A program made the position numbers and the translations under genes. This document shows positions 50,610 through 60,531 of a stretch of 64,000 bases of DNA, piece after piece; the stretch's first letter is position 1; every line of letters begins with the position of its first letter. Under the pieces are notes generated by a model. That model was not told the DNA's origin. It ran no database searches and was given only the letters and a program-made list of their open reading frames with translations. Origin of the DNA: CAJXVY01 sp965657575 (GTDB taxonomy: Bacteria; Actinomycetota; Actinomycetes; Actinomycetales; Microbacteriaceae); assembly GCA_965657575.1 (NCBI GenBank), contig CBFHOK010000002.1, forward strand, positions 62,001 to 126,000, read 5' to 3'.

Positions 50610-51950
50610 CTACCTTCTAAAATTGACCAATTCCTCAGCGACTAAAAACGCCATTTCCAGACTCTGCTTGTGGTTCAACCTTGGGTCAACAACAGTTTCA
50701 TATCGCTGTTCGAGATCAGCTTCGTCGATATCGTCGCTGCCTCCCAAGCACTCTGTGACATCGTCACCGGTGAGCTCAACATGCAGTCCACCAGGGTGAA
50801 CGCCAAGTGCTCGGCAAACCTCGAAAAAGCCTTTGACCTCTTCCATTACGTCGTCAAACCTGCGTGACTTGTAGCCATTGGCGGTTGTTATGCCGTTTCC
50901 ATGCATTGGGTCACTCACCCAAAGTGGCAAAGCATCGGATTCGGTTGTTGCCTCCATAAGCCTTGGCAGTTCATCTCTGATCTTGCCCGCACCCATTCTG
51001 GAGATAAAGGTCAATTTTCCTGGTTCACGGTTTGGGTCGAGCTTGTCGATCAACTGCAGGACGTCATCCTTTGTTGAAGTTGGTCCAAGTTTGACTCCAA
51101 TTGGATTTTCAACCTTTGACAAAAACTCGACGTGAGCCCCATCTAGCTGCCTAGTCCTCTCGCCAATCCAGATGAAGTGTCCGCTGGTTACGTAGGACTT
51201 TCCAGTCCTCGAATCAGTTCTGGTCATTGGTCGCTCGTAGTCAAACAGCAACCCTTCGTGGCCAACATAGAAATCGGTGGTTCTCAGCTCCGCACTGTCC
51301 ACCCCGCAGGCCTCCATGAACTTCATGGCCCTGTCTATATCTGAGGCAATATCTTCATAGGCCGCGTTTGCAGGGTTATCCATAAACCCTTTATTCCATT
51401 CGTGAACAGCTCTGAGGTCTGCGAATCCACCGCTGTTGAAGGCTCGAATCAAATTCAATGTTGATGCAGAGGTGTTATATGCCTTCAGCAGACGTTCTGG
51501 ATTTGGAATTCTGGACTCTTCGGTGAATTCAAATCCGTTTACAGCATCCCCTCTATATGCCGGAAGGGTAATGCCATCGCGAGTTTCGTTGTCATTGCTT
51601 CTGGGTTTTGCGAACTGGCCGGCCATTCTCCCCATTTTGATAACAGGCAGAGAAGAGCCATACATCAACACAACTGCCATCTGCAGAACAGTTTTTACTC
51701 TGTTTCGAATTCGATCAGCCGTCGCATCAACAAAGGTCTCAGCGCAATCACCGCCCTGCAATAAGAATGCTCTTCCAGCTGCTGCTTCGGCAATTTTGGA
51801 TTTGAAGTTATCCACCTCGCCGGCAAAAACCAGTGGTGGCATCGTTGAAAGAGTCTGCTTGACAGCTTCAAGATGCTCTAAATCAGGCCAAGTTGGTTGC
51901 TGTTTGGCCTCCAAATTTCGGAAGCTGTCCAGATTTTTGTGATCAGTCAA
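50610..51950 (-). CDS. aroG: class II 3-deoxy-7-phosphoheptulonate synthase
   Basis: This plant-like (type II) DAHP synthase catalyses the first step of the shikimate pathway. Its 446 residues show RAFLLQGGDCAETF, KMGRMAGQFAKPRS, IWIGERTRQLDGAHVEF, GVKLGPTSTKDD and DPMHGNGITTANGYKSR, all characteristic. AGGAG is five to six bases before the TTG start. It follows the acyltransferase gene closely on the same strand. trpD, a later aromatic step, is elsewhere in the window. Confidence 0.96.
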   Translation of the reverse strand: MTDHKNLDSFRNLEAKQQPTWPDLEHLEAVKQTLSTMPPLVFAGEVDNFKSKIAEAAAGRAFLLQGGDCAETFVDATADRIRNRVKTVLQMAVVLMYGSSLPVIKMGRMAGQFAKPRSNDNETRDGITLPAYRGDAVNGFEFTEESRIPNPERLLKAYNTSASTLNLIRAFNSGGFADLRAVHEWNKGFMDNPANAAYEDIASDIDRAMKFMEACGVDSAELRTTDFYVGHEGLLFDYERPMTRTDSRTGKSYVTSGHFIWIGERTRQLDGAHVEFLSKVENPIGVKLGPTSTKDDVLQLIDKLDPNREPGKLTFISRMGAGKIRDELPRLMEATTESDALPLWVSDPMHGNGITTANGYKSRRFDDVMEEVKGFFEVCRALGVHPGGLHVELTGDDVTECLGGSDDIDEADLEQRYETVVDPRLNHKQSLEMAFLVAEELVNFRR

Positions 51951-51958
51951 TGTCTCTC

Positions 51959-52636
51959 CTACCTAACCTGATTTCGTTTGCTGGTGGCATAAACATCCTC
52001 ATACTTCTGACCACCCAAATACTTCATTTCATAAACAATCTTGTCTGCAATTGATCTAAGCACTGCCCGCTCGGCTTCCATGCCCGCGAAGCGGTTGAAA
52101 TCCAAAGGCTCACCGTAGACTACCCCGACCCTTCTAACCCTGGGCGTGGTTTGGCCTATTCGCTGCACCTTCTGAGTGTCTATCATTGCAACTGGAACAA
52201 CCGGCACCTGTGCTTCAAGAACCATTCTTGCGATACCCGTTCTTCCGCGGTAGAGATTGCCATCCGGCGAGCGAGTTCCCTCAGGATAGATTCCCAGCAG
52301 AAGGTCTTTTGCAAGTATTGATAAACCAGTGTTCAGGCTCGCCTCACTGGCTTTTCCGCCACTGCGATCAATTGGAATCTGACCGGTTGCCTTGAAAAAC
52401 CATTTGGTCAGAAAACCCTTTATGCCTTTGCCGGTGAAGTAATCGCTTTTTGCCAGAAAGGTAACCGGTCTTGAACACTTCAGCGGCAGAAAAATGCTGT
52501 CCGAGAACGAGAGGTGGTTACTTGCAAGTATTGCTCCGCCTGATTTTGGAACATTATGAGAGCCAGTTGACCAGGGCCTGAACAAAACATGCAGGATGGG
52601 GCCAATGATGAAAGTTTTTAGAAACAGGTAAGTCAT
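51959..52636 (-). CDS. 1-acyl-sn-glycerol-3-phosphate acyltransferase (PlsC type)
   Basis: A PlsC-family enzyme of 225 residues that would acylate lysophosphatidate. The catalytic HxxxxD motif is in SNHLSFSDSIF, and the acceptor motif is GIYPEGTRSPDG; VPVVPVAMID follows. A hydrophobic N-terminal segment should tether it to the membrane. It lies between the glucokinase and DAHP synthase genes with gaps under ten bases, so the three are probably one transcript. Confidence 0.92.
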   Translation of the reverse strand: MTYLFLKTFIIGPILHVLFRPWSTGSHNVPKSGGAILASNHLSFSDSIFLPLKCSRPVTFLAKSDYFTGKGIKGFLTKWFFKATGQIPIDRSGGKASEASLNTGLSILAKDLLLGIYPEGTRSPDGNLYRGRTGIARMVLEAQVPVVPVAMIDTQKVQRIGQTTPRVRRVGVVYGEPLDFNRFAGMEAERAVLRSIADKIVYEMKYLGGQKYEDVYATSKRNQVR

Positions 52637-52639
52637 GAT

Positions 52640-53581
52640 CTAAGACTCCGCCCTTGCTAGATCCGCAGCTCCAATAATGCCCGCATCATTTCCAAGCTTA
52701 GCTGCAATCACATCAAGCTCTGGCCTGTATCCCTTGGCGGGAAGGTTGTTGAGGTAACTGAAATAAATCGGCTCCGTAAGTTTTTCACCAGCAATACTGA
52801 CCCCTCCCCCAATAACGCAAACTTCTGGGTCCAGCACTGCAACAATCGATGCAAGTCCTTGTCCCAGATAATCGCCCAGTTCACTCAAGAGACTCAAAGC
52901 ACCAACATCACCCTCGGAAATTGCTTGCGATACCTCTGCACCGGTCAGAATTCCGGTCTCACTGGCTAGCTCTCTGAGTCGTCTTCCAGCTGGACCATCA
53001 CTTGTTGCAAGGTTCCTGGCGGCTTTCAAAAAAGCAGTTCCAGAGCCGTATTGCTCCAGGCATCCGCGCTGACCGCAACCACACTGCCTTCCGCCGTTAA
53101 TTAGTCGAATATGCCCAAGCTCGCCGCCAATTCCAAATCCACCTCGAACCAATTGCCCGTCAGCAATGATTGCTCCGCCAACACCTGTTCCAATAGTTAG
53201 CATCACCATTGATTTTGCATGCTTCGCACTTCCAAACTTGAACTCTGCCCAGGCTGCTGCGTTGGCGTCATTTTCCAGGGTCACTCGAAAATCAATGCGT
53301 TCTTGAACGCGGCTTTTCAGTGGCTCGTGACGCCACTGCAAGTTTGGACTGTAAAGGATTTCGTTTCTATCAACATCGATAAACCCGGCTGCTGCGATAC
53401 CAACCGATTCGATTTCTCTTCCCTCTGAGAGTTTTTCAATGAGTCCAACAACAGTGTTGGTCATAAGCTCTGGGTCACTTGCCGGGGAAGGAACCTTGGT
53501 GACTTGACTCAACTCTCCATCGGGTGAGACTAAGCCAGCGGCTATTTTTGTGCCACCGATGTCTATTCCGATTGAATGCAA
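52640..53581 (-). CDS. ROK-family glucokinase
   Basis: The phosphate-binding DIGGTKIAAGLV opens the protein; the glucose-binding EXGH-type region GGELGHIRLINGG and the ROK zinc motif CGCGQRGCLEQYGSG follow, indicating a glucose-specific kinase of the ROK family. TTG 53581 has GGAG five bases upstream. A TTG at 53599 lies six bases after TAAACT (53606-53611) and could be a leaderless start, so the N-terminus is uncertain by six residues. Confidence 0.9.
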   Translation of the reverse strand: MHSIGIDIGGTKIAAGLVSPDGELSQVTKVPSPASDPELMTNTVVGLIEKLSEGREIESVGIAAAGFIDVDRNEILYSPNLQWRHEPLKSRVQERIDFRVTLENDANAAAWAEFKFGSAKHAKSMVMLTIGTGVGGAIIADGQLVRGGFGIGGELGHIRLINGGRQCGCGQRGCLEQYGSGTAFLKAARNLATSDGPAGRRLRELASETGILTGAEVSQAISEGDVGALSLLSELGDYLGQGLASIVAVLDPEVCVIGGGVSIAGEKLTEPIYFSYLNNLPAKGYRPELDVIAAKLGNDAGIIGAADLARAES

Positions 53582-53711
53582 GCTATCTCCAGATTTCAAA
53601 GCTTTAGTTTAGCTTTTGAGAGGCATTCAAGAACAGCAGTTCTTCATCTTCCTACTCGTATTTCCATCGGTTTTGGGTTTACAGTGGAGCTAAATGTATC
53701 CAGGAGAGCCA

Positions 53712-55502
53712 ATGAAGACCTTCTCAGAACCGCTTGCGGCAGAATCAGACCCAAACTCCAATGTGACCGACTTCTTGGAAAGAATCGCCACCGAGGACCC
53801 AAACCACGAACTGTTTTCGATTCAAAACAACGACACCTGGCAAAACCTGACTGCCCAGCAGTTTCACGAGGAAGTGAAAGCTGTTGCCAAGGGACTTATT
53901 GCCACTGGGGTCAAGCCCGGCGAAAAACTGGGGCTTTTGTCCAGAACCAGATATGAATGGACGCTGCTGGATTTCGCAATGATGTATGCAGGGGCGATAT
54001 CGGTACCGATTTATGAATCATCGTCTCCCGAACAAATCAAATGGGTTTTGGGAGACAGTGAGTCAATTGGTTGTTTTTTTGAACTTCCCGAGCACCGAGC
54101 AAGTTTTGATTCAGTGAGTAGCTCGCTGAAAAAGGTCAAGCACACCTGGGTAATCGAAAACGGCGACCTGGAGACCCTGAAGCAGGCGGGTTCTCAGGTG
54201 TCTGATGAGGAATTGGAGAAACGTCGATCGGCGGCTGACTTAGACGACCTGATAACGATTATCTACACCAGCGGGACAACTGGTAACCCAAAGGGTTGCG
54301 AGCTTCTGCACAGAGGTTTTGTTGAGTTGTGCAATAACGGCAAAGCCCAACTCCCCTACATCATCAACAAGGAGAGCTCAACGCTGCTGTTTTTGCCTCT
54401 GGCCCACGTTTTGGCGAGATTTGTGTCGATATTGTGCGTATCTGGAGGCATGAAAGCTGGTCACCTTCCTGATACCAAAAATGTTGCAGCCGGGCTTGCC
54501 AGTTTTAGTCCAACATTTTTGTTGGCCGTTCCCAGGGTGTTTGAAAAGGTATACAACGGAGCCCAGCTCAAAGCTGAAACCGGCGGCAAGGGAAAAATCT
54601 TCGACAAGGCAGCCGAAACAGCAATTCAGTATTCAGAGGCTTTGGCCACCAAGGCAGGTCCTTCACTGGGACTTAAACTCAAACATAAACTCTTCGATCG
54701 ACTTGTCTTTGGCAAGTTGCGCGAGGCCATGGGGGGACGTGTCAAATACGCCATCAGTGGCGGTGCCCCACTGGGTGCCAGACTCGGTCACTTCTACCGA
54801 GGAATCGGACTTACCGTGCTTGAAGGCTACGGACTGACTGAGACCTACGCACCGGCAACACTTGGTCGCGGAGAGAAGATCAAAATTGGAAAGGTCGGCT
54901 ATCCGCTTCCTGGAACATCGGTTGCTATTGCCGATGATGGCGAAGTTTTACTCAAGGGCTACAACATCTTCCGTGGATACTGGAAAAACGAAAAAGCCAC
55001 CCAGGAGGCTTTGGTTGACGGTTGGTTCCACACCGGCGACATCGGCGAAGTGGACGATGATGGCTTTTTGTCAATCACGGGCAGGAAGAAAGAAATCCTT
55101 GTCACAGCTGGTGGTAAAAATGTCGCTCCAGCTGCCCTTGAAGACCCGCTCAGAGCGCATCCGCTAATTGGCCAGGTGGTTGTCATTGGAGACAAGCAGC
55201 CATTTATCTCGGCCCTTATCTCCTTGGATCCCGAAATGCTTCCGGTCTGGGCGAAGGGAAACGGAATTGAGTCTGCAGACACTATTTATGAAGCGATTGC
55301 CAATCCGAAAATCCGGGAAGCGATTCAACAGAAAGTTGATCAAGTAAATAAGAAATTCTCCTCGGCTGAGCAAATAAAGAAATTTGCTTTTATAGCGTCA
55401 GAGTTGACTGAGGCCAGTGGACACATGACCCCTTCACTGAAGGTCAAAAGAGAACGGGTGTTGGCTGATTTCGAGGAGCAGGTAACAGAGATCTACGGCT
55501 AG
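53712..55502 (+). CDS. long-chain fatty acid-CoA ligase (FadD15-like)
   Basis: This AMP-forming adenylate enzyme activates long-chain fatty acids. Motifs visible are the P-loop TIIYTSGTTGNPKGCELLH in part, YGLTETYAPATLG, WFHTGDIGEVDDDGFL and GRKKEILVTAGGKNVAP with the catalytic lysine region. ATG 53712 has AGGAG five bases upstream; an ATG at 53694 precedes that site. TACAGT at 53680-53685 is a possible -10. The 3' end overlaps def convergently by 4 bases. Confidence 0.93.
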   Translation: MKTFSEPLAAESDPNSNVTDFLERIATEDPNHELFSIQNNDTWQNLTAQQFHEEVKAVAKGLIATGVKPGEKLGLLSRTRYEWTLLDFAMMYAGAISVPIYESSSPEQIKWVLGDSESIGCFFELPEHRASFDSVSSSLKKVKHTWVIENGDLETLKQAGSQVSDEELEKRRSAADLDDLITIIYTSGTTGNPKGCELLHRGFVELCNNGKAQLPYIINKESSTLLFLPLAHVLARFVSILCVSGGMKAGHLPDTKNVAAGLASFSPTFLLAVPRVFEKVYNGAQLKAETGGKGKIFDKAAETAIQYSEALATKAGPSLGLKLKHKLFDRLVFGKLREAMGGRVKYAISGGAPLGARLGHFYRGIGLTVLEGYGLTETYAPATLGRGEKIKIGKVGYPLPGTSVAIADDGEVLLKGYNIFRGYWKNEKATQEALVDGWFHTGDIGEVDDDGFLSITGRKKEILVTAGGKNVAPAALEDPLRAHPLIGQVVVIGDKQPFISALISLDPEMLPVWAKGNGIESADTIYEAIANPKIREAIQQKVDQVNKKFSSAEQIKKFAFIASELTEASGHMTPSLKVKRERVLADFEEQVTEIYG

Positions 55503-55990
55503 AGAAACCACTCGGATTGCCTGATTTCACCCATCGCCTGCTTTTTGCCCTGCTGTTCTAGCCGGTCGATGTAGAGCATGCCGTCTAAATGATCACACTC
55601 GTGCTGGAAAACCTGAGCGAGTAAACCTTCTGCTTCAATTTCCACCTCAACGCCATCGAGCTGTTGCCCTCGAATGGTGACGGCTTTGCTTCTCTGAACT
55701 CTGTTCCACAGTCCAGGGATACTCAGGCAACCCTCTTCCATCAGCTCAGTTTCATCAGAACGATAAACAATTACCGGGTTTATCAAATACCCCAGCTCGC
55801 CGTTGACGCTATAGCTAAAGACTCGTTGGTCAACACCAATTTGATTTGCCGCCACTCCTGCTCGTCCGGGTAGATTGCAAGTGTCCAATAAATCTCTGAC
55901 AAGTGGTTTGATTGCCTCTAGGTCTGACACTTCCCTGCAGGAAGTTTTTAGTACTGGGTCTCCAAAGAGTCGAATATCTCTTTCGGTCAA
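55499..55990 (-). CDS. def: peptide deformylase
   Basis: Def removes the formyl group from nascent proteins. The three motifs are present: GVAANQIG, EGCLSIPG and QHECDHLDG (metal ligands Cys, His, His and catalytic Glu). The 163-residue length is typical. Its TTG overlaps the stop of the upstream MinD-like gene (TTGA), indicating tight coupling. Confidence 0.94.
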   Translation of the reverse strand: MTERDIRLFGDPVLKTSCREVSDLEAIKPLVRDLLDTCNLPGRAGVAANQIGVDQRVFSYSVNGELGYLINPVIVYRSDETELMEEGCLSIPGLWNRVQRSKAVTIRGQQLDGVEVEIEAEGLLAQVFQHECDHLDGMLYIDRLEQQGKKQAMGEIRQSEWFL

Positions 55991-57081
55991 ACCAATCCAT
56001 CCGCGACTAGCGCAGCCAACTCTCTTGCTGCTTTTTGGGTTGAAGGGTGCAGTTTTTCAAACACAATCTCTGCCCCAGCTGCCAATTTAGGGTCATAGGG
56101 AATTCTGACTACAGCTCTTGCCCTAGTTCTGAAGTGAGCTTCAATTTCATCCAGCTTCACTAGCTCCGTACCGAAAGTTGCGGTGTTTAGGGCGACAACA
56201 GAATTCTTAGCAATATCCCCAAAGCCGTTTGCCTCCAGCCAGGTAAGTGTCTCGCTGGCAAGTTTTGCCTCATCAACACTTCCACCACTGACAATCACCA
56301 ATCCATCTGCTCTTTGCAAAACAGCCTGCATCACGCTGTGTACGATGCCGGTTCCGCAGTCTGTCAATACAAGTGAGTAGTACCGTCTGGTGATATCTGC
56401 GACTACGTTGTAATCACCATCATCAAAGGCTTGCGATACAAGCGGATCGGTATCGCTTGCTAAAACATCCAGCCTGGTTCTGTCTCTGGACACCAATTCG
56501 CTAAACGCGGTAAAACTGGTAATTGAACTGGCCTTTAGGACAACATCTCGAACGGTCTTGGTTGTCCCCCGCTTGACTCGCTCGGCAAGTGTTCCCCTGT
56601 CGGGATTTGCATCAATTGCAACCACTCGGTCTTCCCTGACACTGGCCATCGCCATGCCAATGAGGGTGGTGATGGTGGTCTTACCAACACCGCCTTTTCG
56701 AGTCAAAACGGGAACGAACTTGGCCTCGTTGCCAAAACTTGCACTAATACGAGCATCTATCTCTTTGCGCTCGCGAACTTTTTTAGAATCGCCAAGATTA
56801 ATTAGCCCAAAGCTGATGACGTAAACAAACTTCGGCCAAAAACCCTCTGGTTTATTTTTGTCTCTCGCCTTGTCTTCTAATAATCGGTCTGCGGTGAGCA
56901 TCGCAGCGGGTTCTGGATCTGCAAACAACTCGCTGGATTCGCTTTCGGTGGGGACGACATCAACACTTTCAAACTCGTCTTTACCCATGGCAAACTGGCC
57001 GGTTTGCGGATCCAATTCCAGGTCCTGAAACTCGACATCGCTGCCTACTGAGTAATCTTCATTTTCAGGTTTGTTATTCAA
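55987..57081 (-). CDS. MinD/ParA-like ATPase with N-terminal extension
   Basis: A 125-residue acidic and then hydrophobic/charged N-terminal region precedes a deviant Walker A ATPase: LTRKGGVGKTTITTLIG, the switch segment VVAIDANPDRGTLAERV and LVLTDCGTGIVHSVM. The spread of motifs is like the MinD/ParA-type ATPases of actinobacteria (also seen in ESX-linked proteins), but no partner ParB, MinC or secretion gene is present. GAGG lies five bases before the TTG start. It is coupled to def downstream and follows pyc by eight bases. Function unknown. Confidence 0.8.
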   Translation of the reverse strand: MNNKPENEDYSVGSDVEFQDLELDPQTGQFAMGKDEFESVDVVPTESESSELFADPEPAAMLTADRLLEDKARDKNKPEGFWPKFVYVISFGLINLGDSKKVRERKEIDARISASFGNEAKFVPVLTRKGGVGKTTITTLIGMAMASVREDRVVAIDANPDRGTLAERVKRGTTKTVRDVVLKASSITSFTAFSELVSRDRTRLDVLASDTDPLVSQAFDDGDYNVVADITRRYYSLVLTDCGTGIVHSVMQAVLQRADGLVIVSGGSVDEAKLASETLTWLEANGFGDIAKNSVVALNTATFGTELVKLDEIEAHFRTRARAVVRIPYDPKLAAGAEIVFEKLHPSTQKAARELAALVADGLV

Positions 57082-57089
57082 CCATTCCT

Positions 57090-60000
57090 CTATTCAATAA
57101 CCGCAATTAGATCTCCGGACTCAACCGGTTGTGAACCGATGATTCCCAGCCTCTTTACTTCTCCAGAGATAGGAGCGGCGATGCTGGCTTCCATCTTCAT
57201 GGCCTCAATGCCCGCTATCGGCTCCCCCTGCTCAACTTTATCTCCAACTTCCACCCGAGGCGTCACCACGCCACTAAATGGCGCAGCTGCGTGTCCGGGA
57301 TTATTGGGGTCTGCTTTTTCAGCGTCAACACTTTGAACCTCAATCGAATAATCCCTAACCGTGACCGGCCTTAGCTGCCCGTTGAGTTTAGCCATTACGG
57401 TTCTATAGCCTCGTGCATCGGCTTCACCAATTGCCTCCAGTCCAACATAGAGATCCAAACCCTTGCCCAAGGTGACAACGTGTTCTGTCTCTGGTTGCAA
57501 TCCATATAGGTAATCCACGGTTGCCATATTCGACAAATCTCCGTATGCCTCTCGGACTCGTTGGAATTCCTCGGTTGGCTTTTCAAACAGCAGTCTGTTG
57601 AGTGTCTGCTGCACAACAGTGGAATCCTCACTTGCCAGCTGCTGAAGGTCATCGTCACTAAGCTCCGCTTTTGTTTCTTTCCAAGTCCTACCCTTGATTG
57701 CATTGCTTTTAAAAGGCTCAGGCCAACCGCCGGCTGGCGTTCCAAGTTCTCCATGGAGAAAGCCAACGACAGAATCGGGAATATCGTATTTGTCAGGGTT
57801 TTTTTCAAAGTCATCGGGATCGGCCCCAACTGCCACCAAGTGAAGCGCTAGATCGCCAACCACCTTGCTGGAAGGGGTTACCTTGGTGGGTCTTCCTAGG
57901 ATTCTGTTGGCGGCTGCATACATATCCTCGACCAACTCAAACCTGTCCGCCAAACCAAGAGCTATTGCCTGCTGCCTTAGGTTTGACAGCTGTCCACCGG
58001 GAATCTCGTGAGTGTAGACGCGACCAGTTGGTCCAGCCAAGCCCGATTCAAATGGCTTATAGATACCTCGAACGCTCTCCCAATAGGGTTCAAAATCAGT
58101 TACTCGTTTCAGCTCAATGCCGGTGTCCCGCTCGGTGTTGGCAAGCGCTGCAACCAATGAGCTTGCGGATGGTTGCGAGGTTGTTCCGGCCATCGGTGCA
58201 CTTGCAACGTCAACCGCATCCACACCAGCTTCACTCGCCGCCAGCAGGGTCGCCAGTTGGCCGCCTGCGGTGTCGTGGGTGTGAAGGTGGACTGGGAGCT
58301 CAAAACGTTCCCTTAGGGCCCTGACGAGCTTTGTAGCGGCTGCTGGGCGTAATAATCCAGCCATGTCCTTGATGGCAAGAATGTGTGCTCCCGCCTCAAC
58401 CATCTGATCTGCAAGTCCTAGATAGTAATCAAGCGTGTAAATGGTCTCCGCTGGGTCGAGCAAGTCTGCTGTGTATGAAATACCAACCTCGGCAACAGCC
58501 CCCGCTTCGCGGACTGCCTTGATTGCAGGGGTCATTTGAGATACATCATTTAGAGCATCAAAGATTCTGAAAATATCGACACCGGTCTTAGCTGCCTGCT
58601 TCACAAAAGCGTCAGTCACCTCAGTTGGATACGGGGTGTAGCCAACGGTATTTCTTCCGCGAAGAAGCATCTGAATGCAGATATTTGGCATCGCCTCACG
58701 TAGCTTTGACAGCCGCTCCCAAGGGTCTTCTCCCAAAAAACGGAGAGCAACATCATAGGTTGCCCCTCCCCAGGCCTCCACACTGAATAGCTCAGGAAGC
58801 TGGTAAGAAACATACGGAGCTGCATTCACGAGATCAACTGTTCTAACCCTGGTTGCCAGCAGCGACTGGTGGGCGTCTCTAAATGTGCTGTCGGTGACAG
58901 CCAATGGGGTTTGATTTCGAAGATCTTTGGCAAACTGCTCTGGGCCAACTTTCAATAGGTGATCTCGAGAACCTAAGGGTCTTGCGGAATCATCAAACTT
59001 CGGAAGTTTAGATACTGGGTCGGCAACATTTGGTCGCTCACCATTGGGCTTGTTGACAGTCACTCCAGCCAACCACTGCAGAATCTTGCTTCCGCGGTCT
59101 CTGCTTGGCTTGGCCTTGAATAGCTCAGGCCTGGTGTCAATAAAGTGTGTATTTAGATCCCCTGCAATAAAAGCTTCATCACTCATGATTGACTGCAGGA
59201 AGTAAACATTGGTCGCAACACCGCGGATTCTGAACTCAGCCAAGGCCCTTCTGGACCTGGTTACAGCCTGCTCAAAATCCCTACCTCTGGCAATCAGCTT
59301 CACAAGCATCGAATCAAAGTGAGGTGATATCTCGGCTCCGGTGGTGACAGTTCCACCATCCAACCTGATTCCGGCTCCACCAGGAGAGCGATAGGTGGTT
59401 ATCTTTCCTGTGTCGGGACGGAAATTGCTGGCTGGGTCTTCAGTAGTGATTCGGCACTGAATCGCAAAACCACTGGGCTTTATGTCTTTTTGGAACAACC
59501 CAAGCTCCTCCAGTGACTCACCTGCTGCAATCCGTAGTTGAGACTGAACCAGGTCGACGTTTGTTACCTCTTCAGTGATGGTGTGTTCAACCTGAATTCT
59601 TGGGTTCATCTCAATGAACACGTGCTTACCGGTGTTGGGACCATCTGTCTCAATCAAAAACTCGACAGTTCCAGCGTTTACATAACCAAGCTCCTTGGCA
59701 AAATTCACCGCGTCAACAAATAGCTGCTGACGAAGCGTGTCATCGAGGTTAGGCGCCGGCGCAATTTCAACAACTTTTTGGTTTCTTCTTTGAATCGAAC
59801 AGTCTCGTTCGTGTAGGTGCAGAACTCCTCCGTGAGAATCCGCCAAAATCTGAACTTCGATGTGTCGAGGACGTAAAACCGCCTGCTCCAAAAACACCCT
59901 GGGGTCTCCAAAAGCGCTTTCAGCCTCGCGCATTGACTGCTCTAGCGCCTCTTCCAAATCCTTAGCGCTATCCACGCGACGCATACCGCGGCCGCCACCA

Positions 60001-60485
60001 CCAGCAACTGCCTTCACAAACAGCGGGAAACTGATCTCATCCGCTTGCTTCAAAAGCACTGGAGCGTCTGAGCTACTTTCAGTGGATTTCAAAACTGGGA
60101 CATTTGCTCGAATCGCCGCCTGTTTGGCATTTACTTTATCCCCAGCCAGTTCCAAAATCTCAGACCTTGGTCCAACAAAAACAATTCCATTTGCGGCGGC
60201 TTTTTCGGCAAGCTCTGGATTCTCACTCAAAAATCCGTAGCCTGGATAAATTGCATCCGCACCACTCTCCTTGGCAACGCGAATAATTTCATCGACATCC
60301 AGATAGGCCTTTACCGGTGACCCGTCCGAATAAATCTCATAGGCCTCGTCGGCTTTTAGTCGATGGACTGAATAGCGATCCTCAAAGGGAAACACAGCAA
60401 CTGTCTTCGCTCCAACCTCGTAGGCTGCCCTGAATGCGCGAACGGCAATTTCACCTCGGTTTGCCACCAGAATTTTTTTGAACAT
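57090..60485 (-). CDS. pyc: pyruvate carboxylase
   Basis: Pyc makes oxaloacetate from pyruvate and bicarbonate, refilling the citric acid cycle. The 1131 residues are a full-length single-chain form: biotin carboxylase (about 1-450, with GGGGRGMRRV and EMNPRIQVEHT), carboxyltransferase (about 525-800, with TFRDAHQSLLATR and the metal-binding HLHTHDTAGG), the PYC/OADA domain and a C-terminal biotinyl domain with the biotin lysine in EAMKMEAS. ATG 60485 lies just after GAGG; a TTG one codon earlier is possible. Confidence 0.97.
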   Translation of the reverse strand: MFKKILVANRGEIAVRAFRAAYEVGAKTVAVFPFEDRYSVHRLKADEAYEIYSDGSPVKAYLDVDEIIRVAKESGADAIYPGYGFLSENPELAEKAAANGIVFVGPRSEILELAGDKVNAKQAAIRANVPVLKSTESSSDAPVLLKQADEISFPLFVKAVAGGGGRGMRRVDSAKDLEEALEQSMREAESAFGDPRVFLEQAVLRPRHIEVQILADSHGGVLHLHERDCSIQRRNQKVVEIAPAPNLDDTLRQQLFVDAVNFAKELGYVNAGTVEFLIETDGPNTGKHVFIEMNPRIQVEHTITEEVTNVDLVQSQLRIAAGESLEELGLFQKDIKPSGFAIQCRITTEDPASNFRPDTGKITTYRSPGGAGIRLDGGTVTTGAEISPHFDSMLVKLIARGRDFEQAVTRSRRALAEFRIRGVATNVYFLQSIMSDEAFIAGDLNTHFIDTRPELFKAKPSRDRGSKILQWLAGVTVNKPNGERPNVADPVSKLPKFDDSARPLGSRDHLLKVGPEQFAKDLRNQTPLAVTDSTFRDAHQSLLATRVRTVDLVNAAPYVSYQLPELFSVEAWGGATYDVALRFLGEDPWERLSKLREAMPNICIQMLLRGRNTVGYTPYPTEVTDAFVKQAAKTGVDIFRIFDALNDVSQMTPAIKAVREAGAVAEVGISYTADLLDPAETIYTLDYYLGLADQMVEAGAHILAIKDMAGLLRPAAATKLVRALRERFELPVHLHTHDTAGGQLATLLAASEAGVDAVDVASAPMAGTTSQPSASSLVAALANTERDTGIELKRVTDFEPYWESVRGIYKPFESGLAGPTGRVYTHEIPGGQLSNLRQQAIALGLADRFELVEDMYAAANRILGRPTKVTPSSKVVGDLALHLVAVGADPDDFEKNPDKYDIPDSVVGFLHGELGTPAGGWPEPFKSNAIKGRTWKETKAELSDDDLQQLASEDSTVVQQTLNRLLFEKPTEEFQRVREAYGDLSNMATVDYLYGLQPETEHVVTLGKGLDLYVGLEAIGEADARGYRTVMAKLNGQLRPVTVRDYSIEVQSVDAEKADPNNPGHAAAPFSGVVTPRVEVGDKVEQGEPIAGIEAMKMEASIAAPISGEVKRLGIIGSQPVESGDLIAVIE

Positions 60486-60531
60486 CAACCCTCACAGTTT
60501 TGTCGGACTCCGCTTAAGACTAAAAAAAGGG

